Below are positions 32,788-41,689 of a DNA stretch of 64,000 nucleotides, piece by piece; position 1 is the first letter of the stretch; the number at the start of each line of letters is the position of its first letter. The notes under the pieces were generated by a model, which was not told where the DNA came from, ran no database searches, and saw only the letters and a program-made list of their open reading frames with translations. A program made the translations under genes and the position numbers. This DNA comes from Sphingomonadales bacterium (GTDB lineage: Bacteria; Pseudomonadota; Alphaproteobacteria; Sphingomonadales; Sphingomonadaceae). The stretch is from positions 77,224 through 141,223 of the forward strand of contig JADKHG010000012.1 in the NCBI GenBank assembly GCA_016721875.1, in the 5' to 3' direction.

Positions 32788-34063
32788 ATGACCGCCATCA
32801 TCAACATCCATGCGCGAGAAATTCTCGATAGCCGAGGCAATCCTACCGTTGAAGTCGATGTCGTGCTGGAAGATGGCAGCTTTGGCCGCGCCGCCGTTCC
32901 CTCTGGCGCGTCGACCGGGGCGCATGAGGCGGTCGAAAAGCGTGATGGCGACAAAAACCGCTATATGGGCAAGGGCGTTCAGCAGGCGGTTGAAGCCGTC
33001 GTTAATGAAATCGCTCCGCTGCTTGCAGATTATGACGCAGAAGATCAGGAAGACATCGATGCCGCCATGATCGCGCTCGATGGCACAGAGAACAAGTCGA
33101 GACTTGGTGCCAATGCCATATTGGGTGTCAGTCTTGCGGTTTCAAAGGCCGCCGCTGAAGCGCGCGGTCTTCCGCTCTATCGTTATGTGGGCGGTGTGAA
33201 CGCCAAGGTACTGCCTGTGCCGATGATGAACATCATCAATGGCGGTGAACATGCCGACAACCCGATCGATTTTCAGGAATTCATGATCATGCCCGTAGGC
33301 GCGGACTCAATAGCAGAGGCCGTGCGTTGGGGGTCGGAAATCTTTCACACGCTGAAAAAGGGACTGCACGAAAAAGGTCTTGCTACCGCTGTGGGTGATG
33401 AAGGCGGTTTCGCCCCCAATCTGTCCTCAACACGAGCCGCGCTCGACTTCATCATGGCGTCGATTGACAAGGCTGGCTTTAAGGCGGGTGACGAAGTCGT
33501 GCTTGCACTCGATTGTGCGGCGACCGAATTCTTCAAGAACGGCAAATATGAAATTTCGGGCGAAGGCCTGTCGCTCGATCCGCAGACAATGGCGCAATAT
33601 CTGGCTGACCTGTGCGCGGACTATCCAATCAAATCAATTGAAGACGGCATGGCCGAGGATGATTTTGAAGGTTGGAAAGCCGTTACCGACATGATTGGTG
33701 GCAAGGTCCAACTCGTGGGCGACGACCTGTTCGTGACCAACCCGAAGCGGCTTTCGATGGGGATTGAGCAGGGGCTGGCCAACTCCTTGCTGGTAAAGGT
33801 CAACCAGATTGGCACCCTGTCCGAAACATTGGCGGCGGTTTCGATGGCACAAAATGCGCGTTACACTGCCGTCATGTCGCACCGTTCGGGCGAAACCGAA
33901 GACGCCACCATCGCCGACCTCGCGGTCGCCACCAATTGCGGTCAGATCAAGACCGGCAGCCTTGCCCGTTCTGACCGGTTGGCGAAGTATAATCAGTTGA
34001 TCCGCATTGAGGAAGAACTGGGGAATGGCGGCAATCTATGCCGGACGCGGCATTTTTCGTTAA
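32788..34063 (+). CDS. eno: Enolase, one apparent frameshift at the 3' end
   Basis: 2-phosphoglycerate to phosphoenolpyruvate. REILDSRGNPTVEVDV at the start, PMMNIINGGEHADN near residue 150 and SHRSGETEDATIADLAV near 368 are canonical. ATG 32788 has GGGAG upstream; starts further upstream are rejected. Near 34022 one surplus G makes the frame run on to 34080. Removing it gives MAAIYAGRGIFR and TAA at 34063, the normal enolase C-terminus, with a length of 424. Confidence 0.96.
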
Positions 34064-34111
34064 AATTTAACGGCAATTGAGCATCGGATAGAGCAGTGCT
34101 ATGTTTATCCG

Positions 34112-34438
34112 ATGGCAAGGGCGCGGCGTAAAAAGAATCCGGATTATCTGAAGTCGATGTTCGGCTCAGGGCTGGCCTTGCTCGCCCTGTTGCTGATTGC
34201 GGCCTATGCCTTGCTTGGGCCAACCGGCATCATTGCCTGGACTGACTATAAACAGGCGCTCAACGAACGCACCGAAGAACTGGCTCAGCTTGAAAAGCGA
34301 CGCGACGCGTTGCGCAATCGGCAGAAGCTGCTTGATCCAGCCAATGTTGATCCTGACCTTGCTGGCGAAATCATGCGCAAAGAGTTGAATGTGGTTGCTC
34401 CCGATGAGGTTGTGGTCCCGCTCAAGGGTAATGAATAG
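34112..34438 (+). CDS. ftsB: FtsB/DivIC-family septum formation initiator
   Basis: A 108-residue bitopic division protein. A short basic cytoplasmic tail (MARARRKKNPDYLKSM) is followed by one membrane helix near residues 18-37. A periplasmic coiled coil follows (ALNERTEELAQLEKRRDALRNRQKLL) and then the DPDLAGEIMRKELNVVAPDE motif common to alphaproteobacterial members. The position between eno and pdhA is conserved in many relatives. Confidence 0.88.
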   Translation: MARARRKKNPDYLKSMFGSGLALLALLLIAAYALLGPTGIIAWTDYKQALNERTEELAQLEKRRDALRNRQKLLDPANVDPDLAGEIMRKELNVVAPDEVVVPLKGNE

Positions 34439-34547
34439 CTATGTTCTTATAGCCCAATCGCAAAATATGCCTTTTATCCGCCCCCGCGATTGATTAGGCG
34501 GAAAAGCCGTAGCGTCACAATATTCGACCGCCTGAGAGGACGAAGTC

Positions 34548-35612
34548 TTGGCTAAAACTCCCGCAAAGAAAACCGGTAAAAGCGCATCCGCATCGGGTGA
34601 TGTCATCGCCAACCGCGAACGGCCAGAAACCCCGGTACCTTACAAGGCAAGCAAGGACGAGCTGCTCAAATTCTACAAGGATATGCTGTTGATCCGCCGT
34701 TTTGAAGAAAAGGCGGGGCAGTTATATGGACTGGGCCTGATCGGCGGTTTCTGCCACCTCTATATCGGTCAGGAAGCTGTTGCCATTGGCCTGCAATCGG
34801 CGCTGACGCCAGGCAAGGACAGTGTGATCACCGGCTATCGTGATCACGGTCATATGCTCGCTTATGGCATCGATCCCAATGTGATCATGGCGGAACTGAC
34901 CGGCCGCGCTGCAGGCATATCGCGCGGCAAAGGCGGGTCGATGCATATGTTTTCGACCGAACATAAATTCTACGGCGGCCACGGCATTGTGGGTGCGCAG
35001 GTTTCGCTGGGTACCGGGTTGGCCTTTGGTCACAAATATTCAGGCGATGGCGGTGTTTGCTTGGCCTATTTCGGCGACGGTGCCTCTAACCAGGGTCAGG
35101 TCTATGAGAGCTTCAACATGGCAGAGCTATGGAAGCTGCCGATCATCTTCGTGATCGAGAACAACCAATATGCGATGGGCACCAGCGTCAACCGGGCTTC
35201 GGCCGAGGACCAGCTATACCGTCGCGGCGAAAGTTTCCGCATCCCGGGGTTGCAGGTCGATGGCATGGATGTGCTTGCCGTGCGCGGTGCCGCCGAAGTC
35301 GCGCTTGATTGGGTGCGCAGCGGCAAAGGACCGATCTTGCTGGAGATGAAAACTTACCGTTATCGTGGCCATTCGATGTCTGATCCGGCCAAATATCGTA
35401 GCCGGGAAGAAGTGCAGGCGGTGCGCGAAAAATCAGACCCGATCGATGGTTGCAAGGACGACTTACTGGCGATGGGCGTCGGCGAAGATGAATTGAAGGC
35501 AATCGAAAAGGAAATCCGCGCTATCGTTAATGCTTCGGCGGAATTTGCCGAGCAGGCGCCCGAGCCCGACCTTTCCGAACTGCATACCGACGTCCTGGTG
35601 GAGACCTATTAA
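34548..35612 (+). CDS. pdhA: Pyruvate dehydrogenase E1 component alpha subunit
   Basis: Thiamine-diphosphate-dependent decarboxylase half of E1. The 354 residues include RDHGHMLAYG, the ThDP motif GDGASNQGQVYESFNMA (near residues 176-192) and ENNQYAMGTS (near 203-212), and the phosphorylation-loop-like YRYRGHSMSDPAKYRSREE. It starts at TTG 34548 with GAGAGGA seven bases upstream. The basic Ala/Lys N-terminal tail (MAKTPAKKTGKSASASG) is typical of sphingomonads. The stop overlaps the pdhB start (TAATG). Confidence 0.96.
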   Translation: MAKTPAKKTGKSASASGDVIANRERPETPVPYKASKDELLKFYKDMLLIRRFEEKAGQLYGLGLIGGFCHLYIGQEAVAIGLQSALTPGKDSVITGYRDHGHMLAYGIDPNVIMAELTGRAAGISRGKGGSMHMFSTEHKFYGGHGIVGAQVSLGTGLAFGHKYSGDGGVCLAYFGDGASNQGQVYESFNMAELWKLPIIFVIENNQYAMGTSVNRASAEDQLYRRGESFRIPGLQVDGMDVLAVRGAAEVALDWVRSGKGPILLEMKTYRYRGHSMSDPAKYRSREEVQAVREKSDPIDGCKDDLLAMGVGEDELKAIEKEIRAIVNASAEFAEQAPEPDLSELHTDVLVETY

Positions 35613-36979
35613 TGGCTATCGAGCTGAAAATGCCTGCGTTGTCCCCCACCATGGAAGAAGGCACGCTCGCGCGCTGGTTGGTGAAGGAAGGCGACAGCGT
35701 GTCGTCGGGTGACATTCTCGCAGAGATTGAAACCGACAAGGCGACAATGGAATTCGAAGCAGTCGATGAGGGTGTTATCACCTCGATTGCTGTTCCAGAG
35801 GGAACCGAGAATGTGAAGGTCGGGACAGTGATTGCGCTGATTGCGGGTGAGGATGAAGCACCTATGCCCGCTACCCCAACTCCTGCCGCTGATCCGGAGC
35901 CAGTTGCTCCTGCAACAGTAGAGCCTGTCGCTGAAACGCCTAAACCCGTTTCAACACCGAAAACGGTTGCCGATCCCGCGATCCTGGCTGGCACAACCAT
36001 GGCAACCGTCACAGTCCGTGAAGCTCTGCGTGACGCAATGGCAGAGGAAATGCGCCGCGATGATCGCGTGTTTGTGATGGGTGAGGAAGTTGCTGAATAT
36101 CAGGGTGCCTACAAGGTCACCCAAGGTTTACTCGATGAATTCGGTCCGCGCCGGGTCATCGACACGCCGATTACCGAATATGGCTTTGCCGGGGTTGGCA
36201 CTGGTGCCGCGATGGGTGGCTTGCGTCCAATTATCGAGTTCATGACCTTCAACTTCGCGATGCAAGCGATTGACCACATCATCAACTCGGCGGCCAAGAC
36301 CAATTATATGTCTGGCGGCCAGATGCGCTGTCCGATTGTCTTCCGCGGACCCAATGGCGCAGCAGCGCGGGTAGGGGCGCAGCACAGCCAGAATTACGCG
36401 CCTTGGTATGCGAGCGTTCCCGGTCTGATTGTGCTTTCTCCATATGACGCGGCAGATGCCAAGGGATTGCTGAAAGCCGCGATCCGCAGCGAAGACCCGG
36501 TGGTTTTCCTAGAAAACGAGCTGCTTTACGGTCGCAATTTTGAGGTGCCTGCGGTCGACGATTATGTCCTGCCGATTGGCAAGGCGCGCATTGTGCGTGA
36601 GGGCAGCGATCTGACGATTGTGTCATATTCCATCGGCGTCGGTTTCGCGCTTGAAGCAGCAGAGAAACTGGCGGGTGAGGGGATAGAAGCAGAGGTCATC
36701 GACCTGCGCTCGTTGCGTCCGCTCGACAAAGCAACGATATTGGCAAGTCTTGCCAAAACCAACCGCTTGCTGGTCGCCGAAGAGGGCTGGGCGACCTGCT
36801 CAATCGGCAGCGAAATAGCCGCAATCTGCATGGAAGAAGGCTTTGACGATCTCGACGCACCGGTTATGCGCGTTGCGAACGAAGATGTCCCGATGCCCTA
36901 CGCCGCCAATCTTGAACGCGCGACCTTGATCAACGCGGACAAAATTGTTGTAGCAGCTAAGAAAATGCTGGGACGCTAA
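35612..36979 (+). CDS. pdhB: Pyruvate dehydrogenase E1 component beta subunit with N-terminal lipoyl domain
   Basis: A 455-residue fusion. Residues 1-80 form a lipoyl domain with the modified Lys in EIETDKATMEF near residue 43. A Pro/Ala-rich linker follows at about 88-125, then the E1-beta transketolase-like domain (TVREALRDAMAEEMRRDDRVFVMGEEVAEYQGAYKVTQGL). The extra lipoyl domain is known in alphaproteobacterial E1-beta. The lipoyl synthase gene lies in the same window at 61478. The E2 gene does not follow; instead a convergent pilus gene abuts the stop. Confidence 0.96.
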   Translation: MAIELKMPALSPTMEEGTLARWLVKEGDSVSSGDILAEIETDKATMEFEAVDEGVITSIAVPEGTENVKVGTVIALIAGEDEAPMPATPTPAADPEPVAPATVEPVAETPKPVSTPKTVADPAILAGTTMATVTVREALRDAMAEEMRRDDRVFVMGEEVAEYQGAYKVTQGLLDEFGPRRVIDTPITEYGFAGVGTGAAMGGLRPIIEFMTFNFAMQAIDHIINSAAKTNYMSGGQMRCPIVFRGPNGAAARVGAQHSQNYAPWYASVPGLIVLSPYDAADAKGLLKAAIRSEDPVVFLENELLYGRNFEVPAVDDYVLPIGKARIVREGSDLTIVSYSIGVGFALEAAEKLAGEGIEAEVIDLRSLRPLDKATILASLAKTNRLLVAEEGWATCSIGSEIAAICMEEGFDDLDAPVMRVANEDVPMPYAANLERATLINADKIVVAAKKMLGR

Positions 36980-37678
36980 TCAGCTGCAGCTGGCGACAGG
37001 ATCGCTGCCTGTGCGGTTATCAAGAGCACCCATTTGACGAAGGTCGCGAACCATGAAAGCCGCCTTTTGCGTCAGTTCGGTGTTCATGAAATCTTTTACG
37101 CCGACGATCGACTGCTCAAAGATCGGTTGATAGTCTGTTGAGAGTTCGACGTAAATTAAAGCATTTCCGGTGAGCGGAAGCATTTTTTGGCCTTCTTCGC
37201 CGACACCGCCTTCCAACTCGTCTTCGCCAGGTTCTGTGTCCATTGTACCGTGTGTTGATTCAAAGTCCTTATCGCCCATGCATCTTTGCCAAGCGATAAA
37301 CGGGTCCCCATCTGAATTTACCTCAACACTCGACATTATGATGCGACTGTGGCTCCAAAATTCTTCGTCTTCCATCTGCTTGGGCACGCCAGCAAAAATG
37401 TCGTTGATGTCGGATTCGTAGACAACTTTACCCGGCAGACCTGTGTTGGTGCCAACACGTGCAGCGTTATCAGCAGAGGCGAGAACAGTCTGACTCACTT
37501 TTTGTTGTGTTTGAATCAGGTTTGCAGTCTCTGTTCCGGTGAATCCCAACACCATCAACAACGGCATGGCATAGGCAAATTCGATAAGCGCAAGTCCGCT
37601 TTGATCGCGAAGCAAGTTGCGAAAAGGACGCGTATATTTGGCCATGGAAGTCAGCTGGTTTATCATGTCAAAGATCAT
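36980..37678 (-). CDS. TadE-like pseudopilin-type protein
   Basis: About 221-232 residues, starting at ATG 37678 or 37645. LLRDQSGLALIEFAYAMPLLMVLGFTGTETANLI is the TadE signature: a cleavable type-IV-prepilin-like segment with the conserved Glu. The C-terminal 160 residues are acidic, extracytoplasmic and end with Cys-Ser. It overlaps the upstream TadE-like gene by 11 bp and abuts the pdhB stop. Role: minor pseudopilin of a Flp/Tad pilus, by family. Confidence 0.8.
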   Translation of the reverse strand: MIFDMINQLTSMAKYTRPFRNLLRDQSGLALIEFAYAMPLLMVLGFTGTETANLIQTQQKVSQTVLASADNAARVGTNTGLPGKVVYESDINDIFAGVPKQMEDEEFWSHSRIIMSSVEVNSDGDPFIAWQRCMGDKDFESTHGTMDTEPGEDELEGGVGEEGQKMLPLTGNALIYVELSTDYQPIFEQSIVGVKDFMNTELTQKAAFMVRDLRQMGALDNRTGSDPVASCS

Positions 37679-38378
37679 CCATCGTGCAATTTTTGATAAG
37701 CGCGGCTGGGTTCTGGTTTTGCGAATAAGGCTGATTGCGCAAAATTGTGGTCGCCTCGACGGTCATGAATTCCTTGCCGCCGATCAACTTATAAGCCGGG
37801 AAAATTCGACGGAAATGCAGGCCTGCGCTATATAGAACCGTCGCTCTAGCGCCGCCCTGTCCGTTCGCTCCGCGTTCGCCCCATTCATCGTCGCCACTCA
37901 GGTCTTCGAACGGTTCGCCACGATCACAAACACCATCATCGTCAGAATCGGTGAATTCTTCCATTTCACCAACATCGGAAAAACTGACATAGTTTCTGCG
38001 CAGGAAAAGGATCGAGTTTTCCTTGTTTTCCGCGGAGTTGAACAATGCCTGGCGTTGTGTGTCGGTCAAATCGCAAAAGGATTCCATCGTGTGCGTTTTC
38101 AGCACATTGACCTTCAACAGCCCAGAGATATGCTGGAGTACGCCATAGTCAATTTCGCACCCTCGACCGGCGCCTGTTTCCAGACCGGAATCACGCGCTG
38201 CTTTTTGAATTGCACCGCCCAGAATCGAGCGCGCATAAAGCGCATAGCCAACGTCCAGCGATCCCAAAATCATGGTGAGCAAGACCGGGGCGACAATTGC
38301 AAATTCAACAACCGTCGATCCCCGTTGGTTCCTTCGCAGTTTCAAAATATTTCGCAGGCGCATGACAGGCATCCTCAT
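37668..38378 (-). CDS. TadE/TadG-like pseudopilin-type protein
   Basis: A 236-residue protein. RRNQRGSTVVEFAIVAPVLLTMILGSLDVGYALYARSILGGAIQKAARDSG near residues 16-66 is the TadE motif with its conserved Glu. The rest is periplasmic and contains an Asp-rich DSDDDGVCDRGEPFEDLSGDDEWGERG stretch that could bind calcium. ATG 38378 overlaps the TadG stop (ATGA). Confidence 0.82.
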   Translation of the reverse strand: MRMPVMRLRNILKLRRNQRGSTVVEFAIVAPVLLTMILGSLDVGYALYARSILGGAIQKAARDSGLETGAGRGCEIDYGVLQHISGLLKVNVLKTHTMESFCDLTDTQRQALFNSAENKENSILFLRRNYVSFSDVGEMEEFTDSDDDGVCDRGEPFEDLSGDDEWGERGANGQGGARATVLYSAGLHFRRIFPAYKLIGGKEFMTVEATTILRNQPYSQNQNPAALIKNCTMDDL

Positions 38379-40447
38379 TTCTTGAGCCGCAATTCGCCAA
38401 TTTTACCGGCGATGCCTTTAAAAACATCAGCGAGCTGTTCAGAGCTGTCTGCCTGAAAGGTATGCGTTGCGCTTTCTTTGTTGTTGGGATCGTCATTTGC
38501 GCAACGGTACATCGTATCGGGCACATCAACACCAAATCCGATAGACCAGATTGTTATGCTTTTGTTGCGGGCAGCACGGCAAATGGCCTCGAATCGCGCG
38601 GTATGGCGGTCAAATGCCGATCCGGTACCGGCTGATCCGGTGACACGCTTGTCCAGTCTTTCGTAGCCATAGGTCCCGTAGGCCGATGTGTTGGGGACCA
38701 GCAAACCGTCGGTCATGAAAATGATGTGACGGTCGATTGGCGCACCTTCGGGTGTCATATCATTGTCCGAGGCAAACAATCCGGTTGGCGACAGTAATCG
38801 CGCACCCCATAACATACCGATGTCATGATAAGTGTTGCCATTAGCGACCAGCCCATTGACATAGCCTTGTACGGCGTCGCGATCATAATTGCTCAATCGC
38901 CATGCAGCGGCCACGCAAGAATGGCTCGCCCGGTCATAGCTTGAGTTGGTCTGCATCGACGCCGCCACGTTGGTATTTGCGGTGTTCGGGCGCTCATACA
39001 GGATGTTAGGCCAAGAAGGCTTCCATTTGGTCGCTTCATCGCTGGTTGGTACCATATCGATGTCAAGGTCCAACGCATTTGCGGAAATGGGGTCAAACGA
39101 ACTGTCAGCAACAGTCTGCCGTTCTTCGATACAACCATTCCATGTCGAGCTGACGTTAGTTCCGTTATCGCCGGTTTGTGTTACAGCCGCAGCACCACCG
39201 TTGATTGTCGCAGCATAGGTCGCTGTGGGGTAGGTCAGTGGACGGTAAACCCAATAACCGGGAACTGTTTCTTCTTCCCAAACTGTCGGATTGGATACAT
39301 CGGTCCTGGTTCTTTCAATTTCGTATCGGTAGGTACGCCTCTGCAGTCGGCATTTGCTGGGTGACCCGGTCCAGGTATATTTATACTGATAACGCTCATA
39401 ATAGGAGGTCACGTCATAGACCGTGGTCCTTATACCAGTCGTCGTGCTGACATTATCGCTATCGATAACGCTAGTGTCTGCTTTCCACTGAACAGGCGTG
39501 GATTTGGGAGGTACTGGATTTTTACTCGTGCTTTCACAATCGCTCTTCTTAGTGTGCGTAGTGACAGCCAAATAGCCCGACGGTGCGGAGGTTATCGTTA
39601 AGTAGCTTGATCCGCTAGGATAAGAAATATTTCTTTCCCCAGATGCAGAGCCCCATGTAGTAGAAGGAGTGTCCCATTCAGTCGGAGTCAGCGTGGTGGT
39701 GCGCCAGACGCGTGACTGATAAGTGTTATTCGCGGCGATCCAGGATGGGTTTGCGTCGTACAGCAAATTGCCAACATTGACATTTGCCGCGTAGGGAACG
39801 AACCCATAACGCAGTTGCGCATCATCGGACACGGTCGGCTCAAGCTCATCGTAAAAATCCATCACCGCATTGCGAAGGCCGACAATTTTGGAACTGGAAT
39901 TGCTGTTGCAATTGCTACCATTCGGACAGTCCGCCATCGAACCTGTAACGTCGAGAACGAACATGATATCCGTGTTCGAAAGATTGATTTCAGCGTCGCA
40001 ATTGACTGTGATTTCGCTTTGCGATTTGTCGAACAAGGCCATGACCGCCATCGGCAATTCTACCGACGCAGAACCTGTTACCAGGCCGTCTTCTTCGCCA
40101 TATTGGACCGACAGATTTTTCGAATCAAAACGGCCTTGTTCGAAATTGGCGTAAAAATAGTTTTTCGCCTGACGTTCCGCGCTAGAGTCGCGATTGGCAT
40201 TGCCGGCATTGTCCAATGTCCAACCCTGCTCGCTCATAATACGCCTGCCGGCCAGTGCACCAGCGTCACATGCTGCCTGCAATCGGCTCTTTGCCATGTA
40301 TATGCGCGAAATATCGACGCTGCCGCCGATGATTGCGGTCAAGGGAATCAGCGATGCTGCCACCAGCGCAAGCGTGTTACCGCTCTGGTCTTTCAGCAGA
40401 CGCGCCAGTACACCTTTACTGTCATTTGCCTGAAATTTGCGTGCCAT
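38375..40447 (-). CDS. TadG-like pilus protein with VWA domain
   Basis: A 690-residue protein. Residues 17-60 are the TadE/G N-terminal segment (LLKDQSGNTLALVAASLIPLTAIIGGSVDISR). From about residue 160 there is a VWA domain with MIDAS DVTGSM and later IIFMTDGLLVPN. Between them lie about 270 residues rich in Ser, Thr, Tyr and Trp (VWRTTTLTPTEWDTPSTTWGSASGE), which look like an adhesin-type insertion. Envelope-anchored, probably at the pilus base or tip. First of three overlapping tad-like genes; no tadA/B/C, cpaB or rcpA in the window. Confidence 0.82.
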   Translation of the reverse strand: MARKFQANDSKGVLARLLKDQSGNTLALVAASLIPLTAIIGGSVDISRIYMAKSRLQAACDAGALAGRRIMSEQGWTLDNAGNANRDSSAERQAKNYFYANFEQGRFDSKNLSVQYGEEDGLVTGSASVELPMAVMALFDKSQSEITVNCDAEINLSNTDIMFVLDVTGSMADCPNGSNCNSNSSSKIVGLRNAVMDFYDELEPTVSDDAQLRYGFVPYAANVNVGNLLYDANPSWIAANNTYQSRVWRTTTLTPTEWDTPSTTWGSASGERNISYPSGSSYLTITSAPSGYLAVTTHTKKSDCESTSKNPVPPKSTPVQWKADTSVIDSDNVSTTTGIRTTVYDVTSYYERYQYKYTWTGSPSKCRLQRRTYRYEIERTRTDVSNPTVWEEETVPGYWVYRPLTYPTATYAATINGGAAAVTQTGDNGTNVSSTWNGCIEERQTVADSSFDPISANALDLDIDMVPTSDEATKWKPSWPNILYERPNTANTNVAASMQTNSSYDRASHSCVAAAWRLSNYDRDAVQGYVNGLVANGNTYHDIGMLWGARLLSPTGLFASDNDMTPEGAPIDRHIIFMTDGLLVPNTSAYGTYGYERLDKRVTGSAGTGSAFDRHTARFEAICRAARNKSITIWSIGFGVDVPDTMYRCANDDPNNKESATHTFQADSSEQLADVFKGIAGKIGELRLKK

Positions 40448-40530
40448 GATGTGGCCATGCCCCCTGAAAATTACAGAAATTCAGGCTCTCCCTAAGCCAC
40501 GCATAGTAAGCAGTGTGCGAAGAGGCATGG

Positions 40531-40546
40531 TTACCGTGACATTAAC
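40531..40546. promoter_or_regulatory. CtrA-like half-match upstream of the tad-like operon
   Basis: TTAC-N7-TTAAC, one base from the TTAA-N7-TTAAC CtrA consensus, about 85-100 bp before the TadG start and also just ahead of the divergent gene at 40573. CtrA controls pilus genes in Caulobacter. Suggestive only. Confidence 0.25.
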
Positions 40547-40572
40547 TGTGTTTCGGTCCAGAAGGCGGTGGC

Positions 40573-41181
40573 ATGTCCGTTGAAAAAAATTCCGCAGTTG
40601 AGCTAACGCCTCCCGAACGACTCGGACTGGCGCATTGTCGGCCCGATTTGCGGCTACCCATGCAATGGTTGCTGGAATTTGATCGAAGGCTTTCGCAAGC
40701 CGTGTTGGCAAGAGCCGAGCCAATCATGGCACAAATGCGTCTGGCCTGGTGGCGCGAACAATTGGCGAGGCCCGCACCTCAAAGGGCGAAGGGAGAGCCA
40801 ATGTTGCAAAGCTTGGCGGGCCTTGACGTCATGACACCATCGCTCGCCGAACTGGCATCACAATTGGTCGATCAATGGGAAGCTAGAGCGGTCGATGTCA
40901 TTGATGGCTCCAGTTCGCCGATGCCGACACCGGTGGTGTTTTCTGGTTATTGCGATTGGCTCGGAGCGTCCAATAGCGACAGACTCCATGCCGCGCGACT
41001 GGCTCAGATTTGGCTTGGCGAGTCCGACGACTGGCCGTCATCCAGAACTCCCAAGCGCTTGCGCCCGCTTTCCATACTGGCGCTATCGGCATTGATTGAT
41101 CGGCAACGGAAAAAAGCAGGAAGTGCATCGCGCATCGTCTTGCCTTTCCGTCTGCTCTGGCATAGCCTGAGCGGAAGCTAG
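40573..41181 (+). CDS. Phytoene/squalene-synthase-like hypothetical protein
   Basis: A 202-residue helical protein. RRLSQAVLARAEPIMAQMRLAWWREQLARP (near residues 36-65) resembles the helix around the QMRLQWW motif of the phytoene-synthase/NDUFAF6 family. The Asp-rich catalytic motifs of true synthases are absent, so it is more likely an NDUFAF6-like assembly factor or a divergent relative than an enzyme. It is divergent from the tad-like operon. Confidence 0.55.
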   Translation: MSVEKNSAVELTPPERLGLAHCRPDLRLPMQWLLEFDRRLSQAVLARAEPIMAQMRLAWWREQLARPAPQRAKGEPMLQSLAGLDVMTPSLAELASQLVDQWEARAVDVIDGSSSPMPTPVVFSGYCDWLGASNSDRLHAARLAQIWLGESDDWPSSRTPKRLRPLSILALSALIDRQRKKAGSASRIVLPFRLLWHSLSGS

Positions 41182-41193
41182 GCAGGGCGTAGC

Positions 41194-41214
41194 GCCGGTT
41201 TGCGTTAAACCGGC
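41194..41214. other. Hairpin just upstream of the EF-hand gene
   Basis: GCCGGTTT and AAACCGGC form an 8-bp perfect stem with a 5-base loop, ending inside the ribosome-binding region (GGCGGAGAA) of the gene at 41225. There is no T-run. It could partly mask that ribosome site or end transcription of the previous gene. Confidence 0.4.
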
Positions 41215-41224
41215 GGAGAATGCT

Positions 41225-41689
41225 GTGCGAAAGCTTTTGGCTGGCGCTGGGATTGCGCTTTTGATGGTGTCTGGCGGACTGTGGTTTTGGCAGTCGCAGG
41301 CAGGGACCGAAGTCCCGATCCCCCAACCACCACCGGCGCTTCCGCAACAATTGTCGCTTCCTGAACCTGACGCCAGTGCACCGAAATTTGGTCCCGCTCC
41401 ACCAACACCTCCGCAAGCACCCAAGGCTAGCCGCGAGGAACAGCGCTTCAACCGCTATGACCGCAACCGCGACGATCTGGTTTCACGGCTTGAAATGATG
41501 TCGAGCCGGACGAAAGATTTCAAGAAACTCGACAAAGACGGCAATAATTTGCTGACATTCGAGGAATGGGCGGCGGCGACTGGTGAGCGTTTTGCCAAGG
41601 CTGATGCTGATCGCGACCGGTTGCTGACCCGTAAGGAATTTTCTTCGACTCGGCCGAAGCGTGAGGTCAAGCCGCGCTGCCGTTGCTAA
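41225..41689 (+). CDS. Membrane-anchored or exported EF-hand protein
   Basis: A 154-residue protein from GTG 41225 with GGAGAA upstream. Residues 1-24 form a hydrophobic anchor or signal. Residues 30-70 are a Pro-rich linker. Three calcium-loop-like motifs follow: DRNRDDLVSRLE (78-89), DKDGNNLLTFEE (102-113) and DADRDRLLTRKE (126-137). The tail PRCRC is Cys-rich. Probably a periplasmic calcium-binding protein. Its 3' end overlaps the convergent trmFO by 23 bp. Confidence 0.8.
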   Translation: MRKLLAGAGIALLMVSGGLWFWQSQAGTEVPIPQPPPALPQQLSLPEPDASAPKFGPAPPTPPQAPKASREEQRFNRYDRNRDDLVSRLEMMSSRTKDFKKLDKDGNNLLTFEEWAAATGERFAKADADRDRLLTRKEFSSTRPKREVKPRCRC

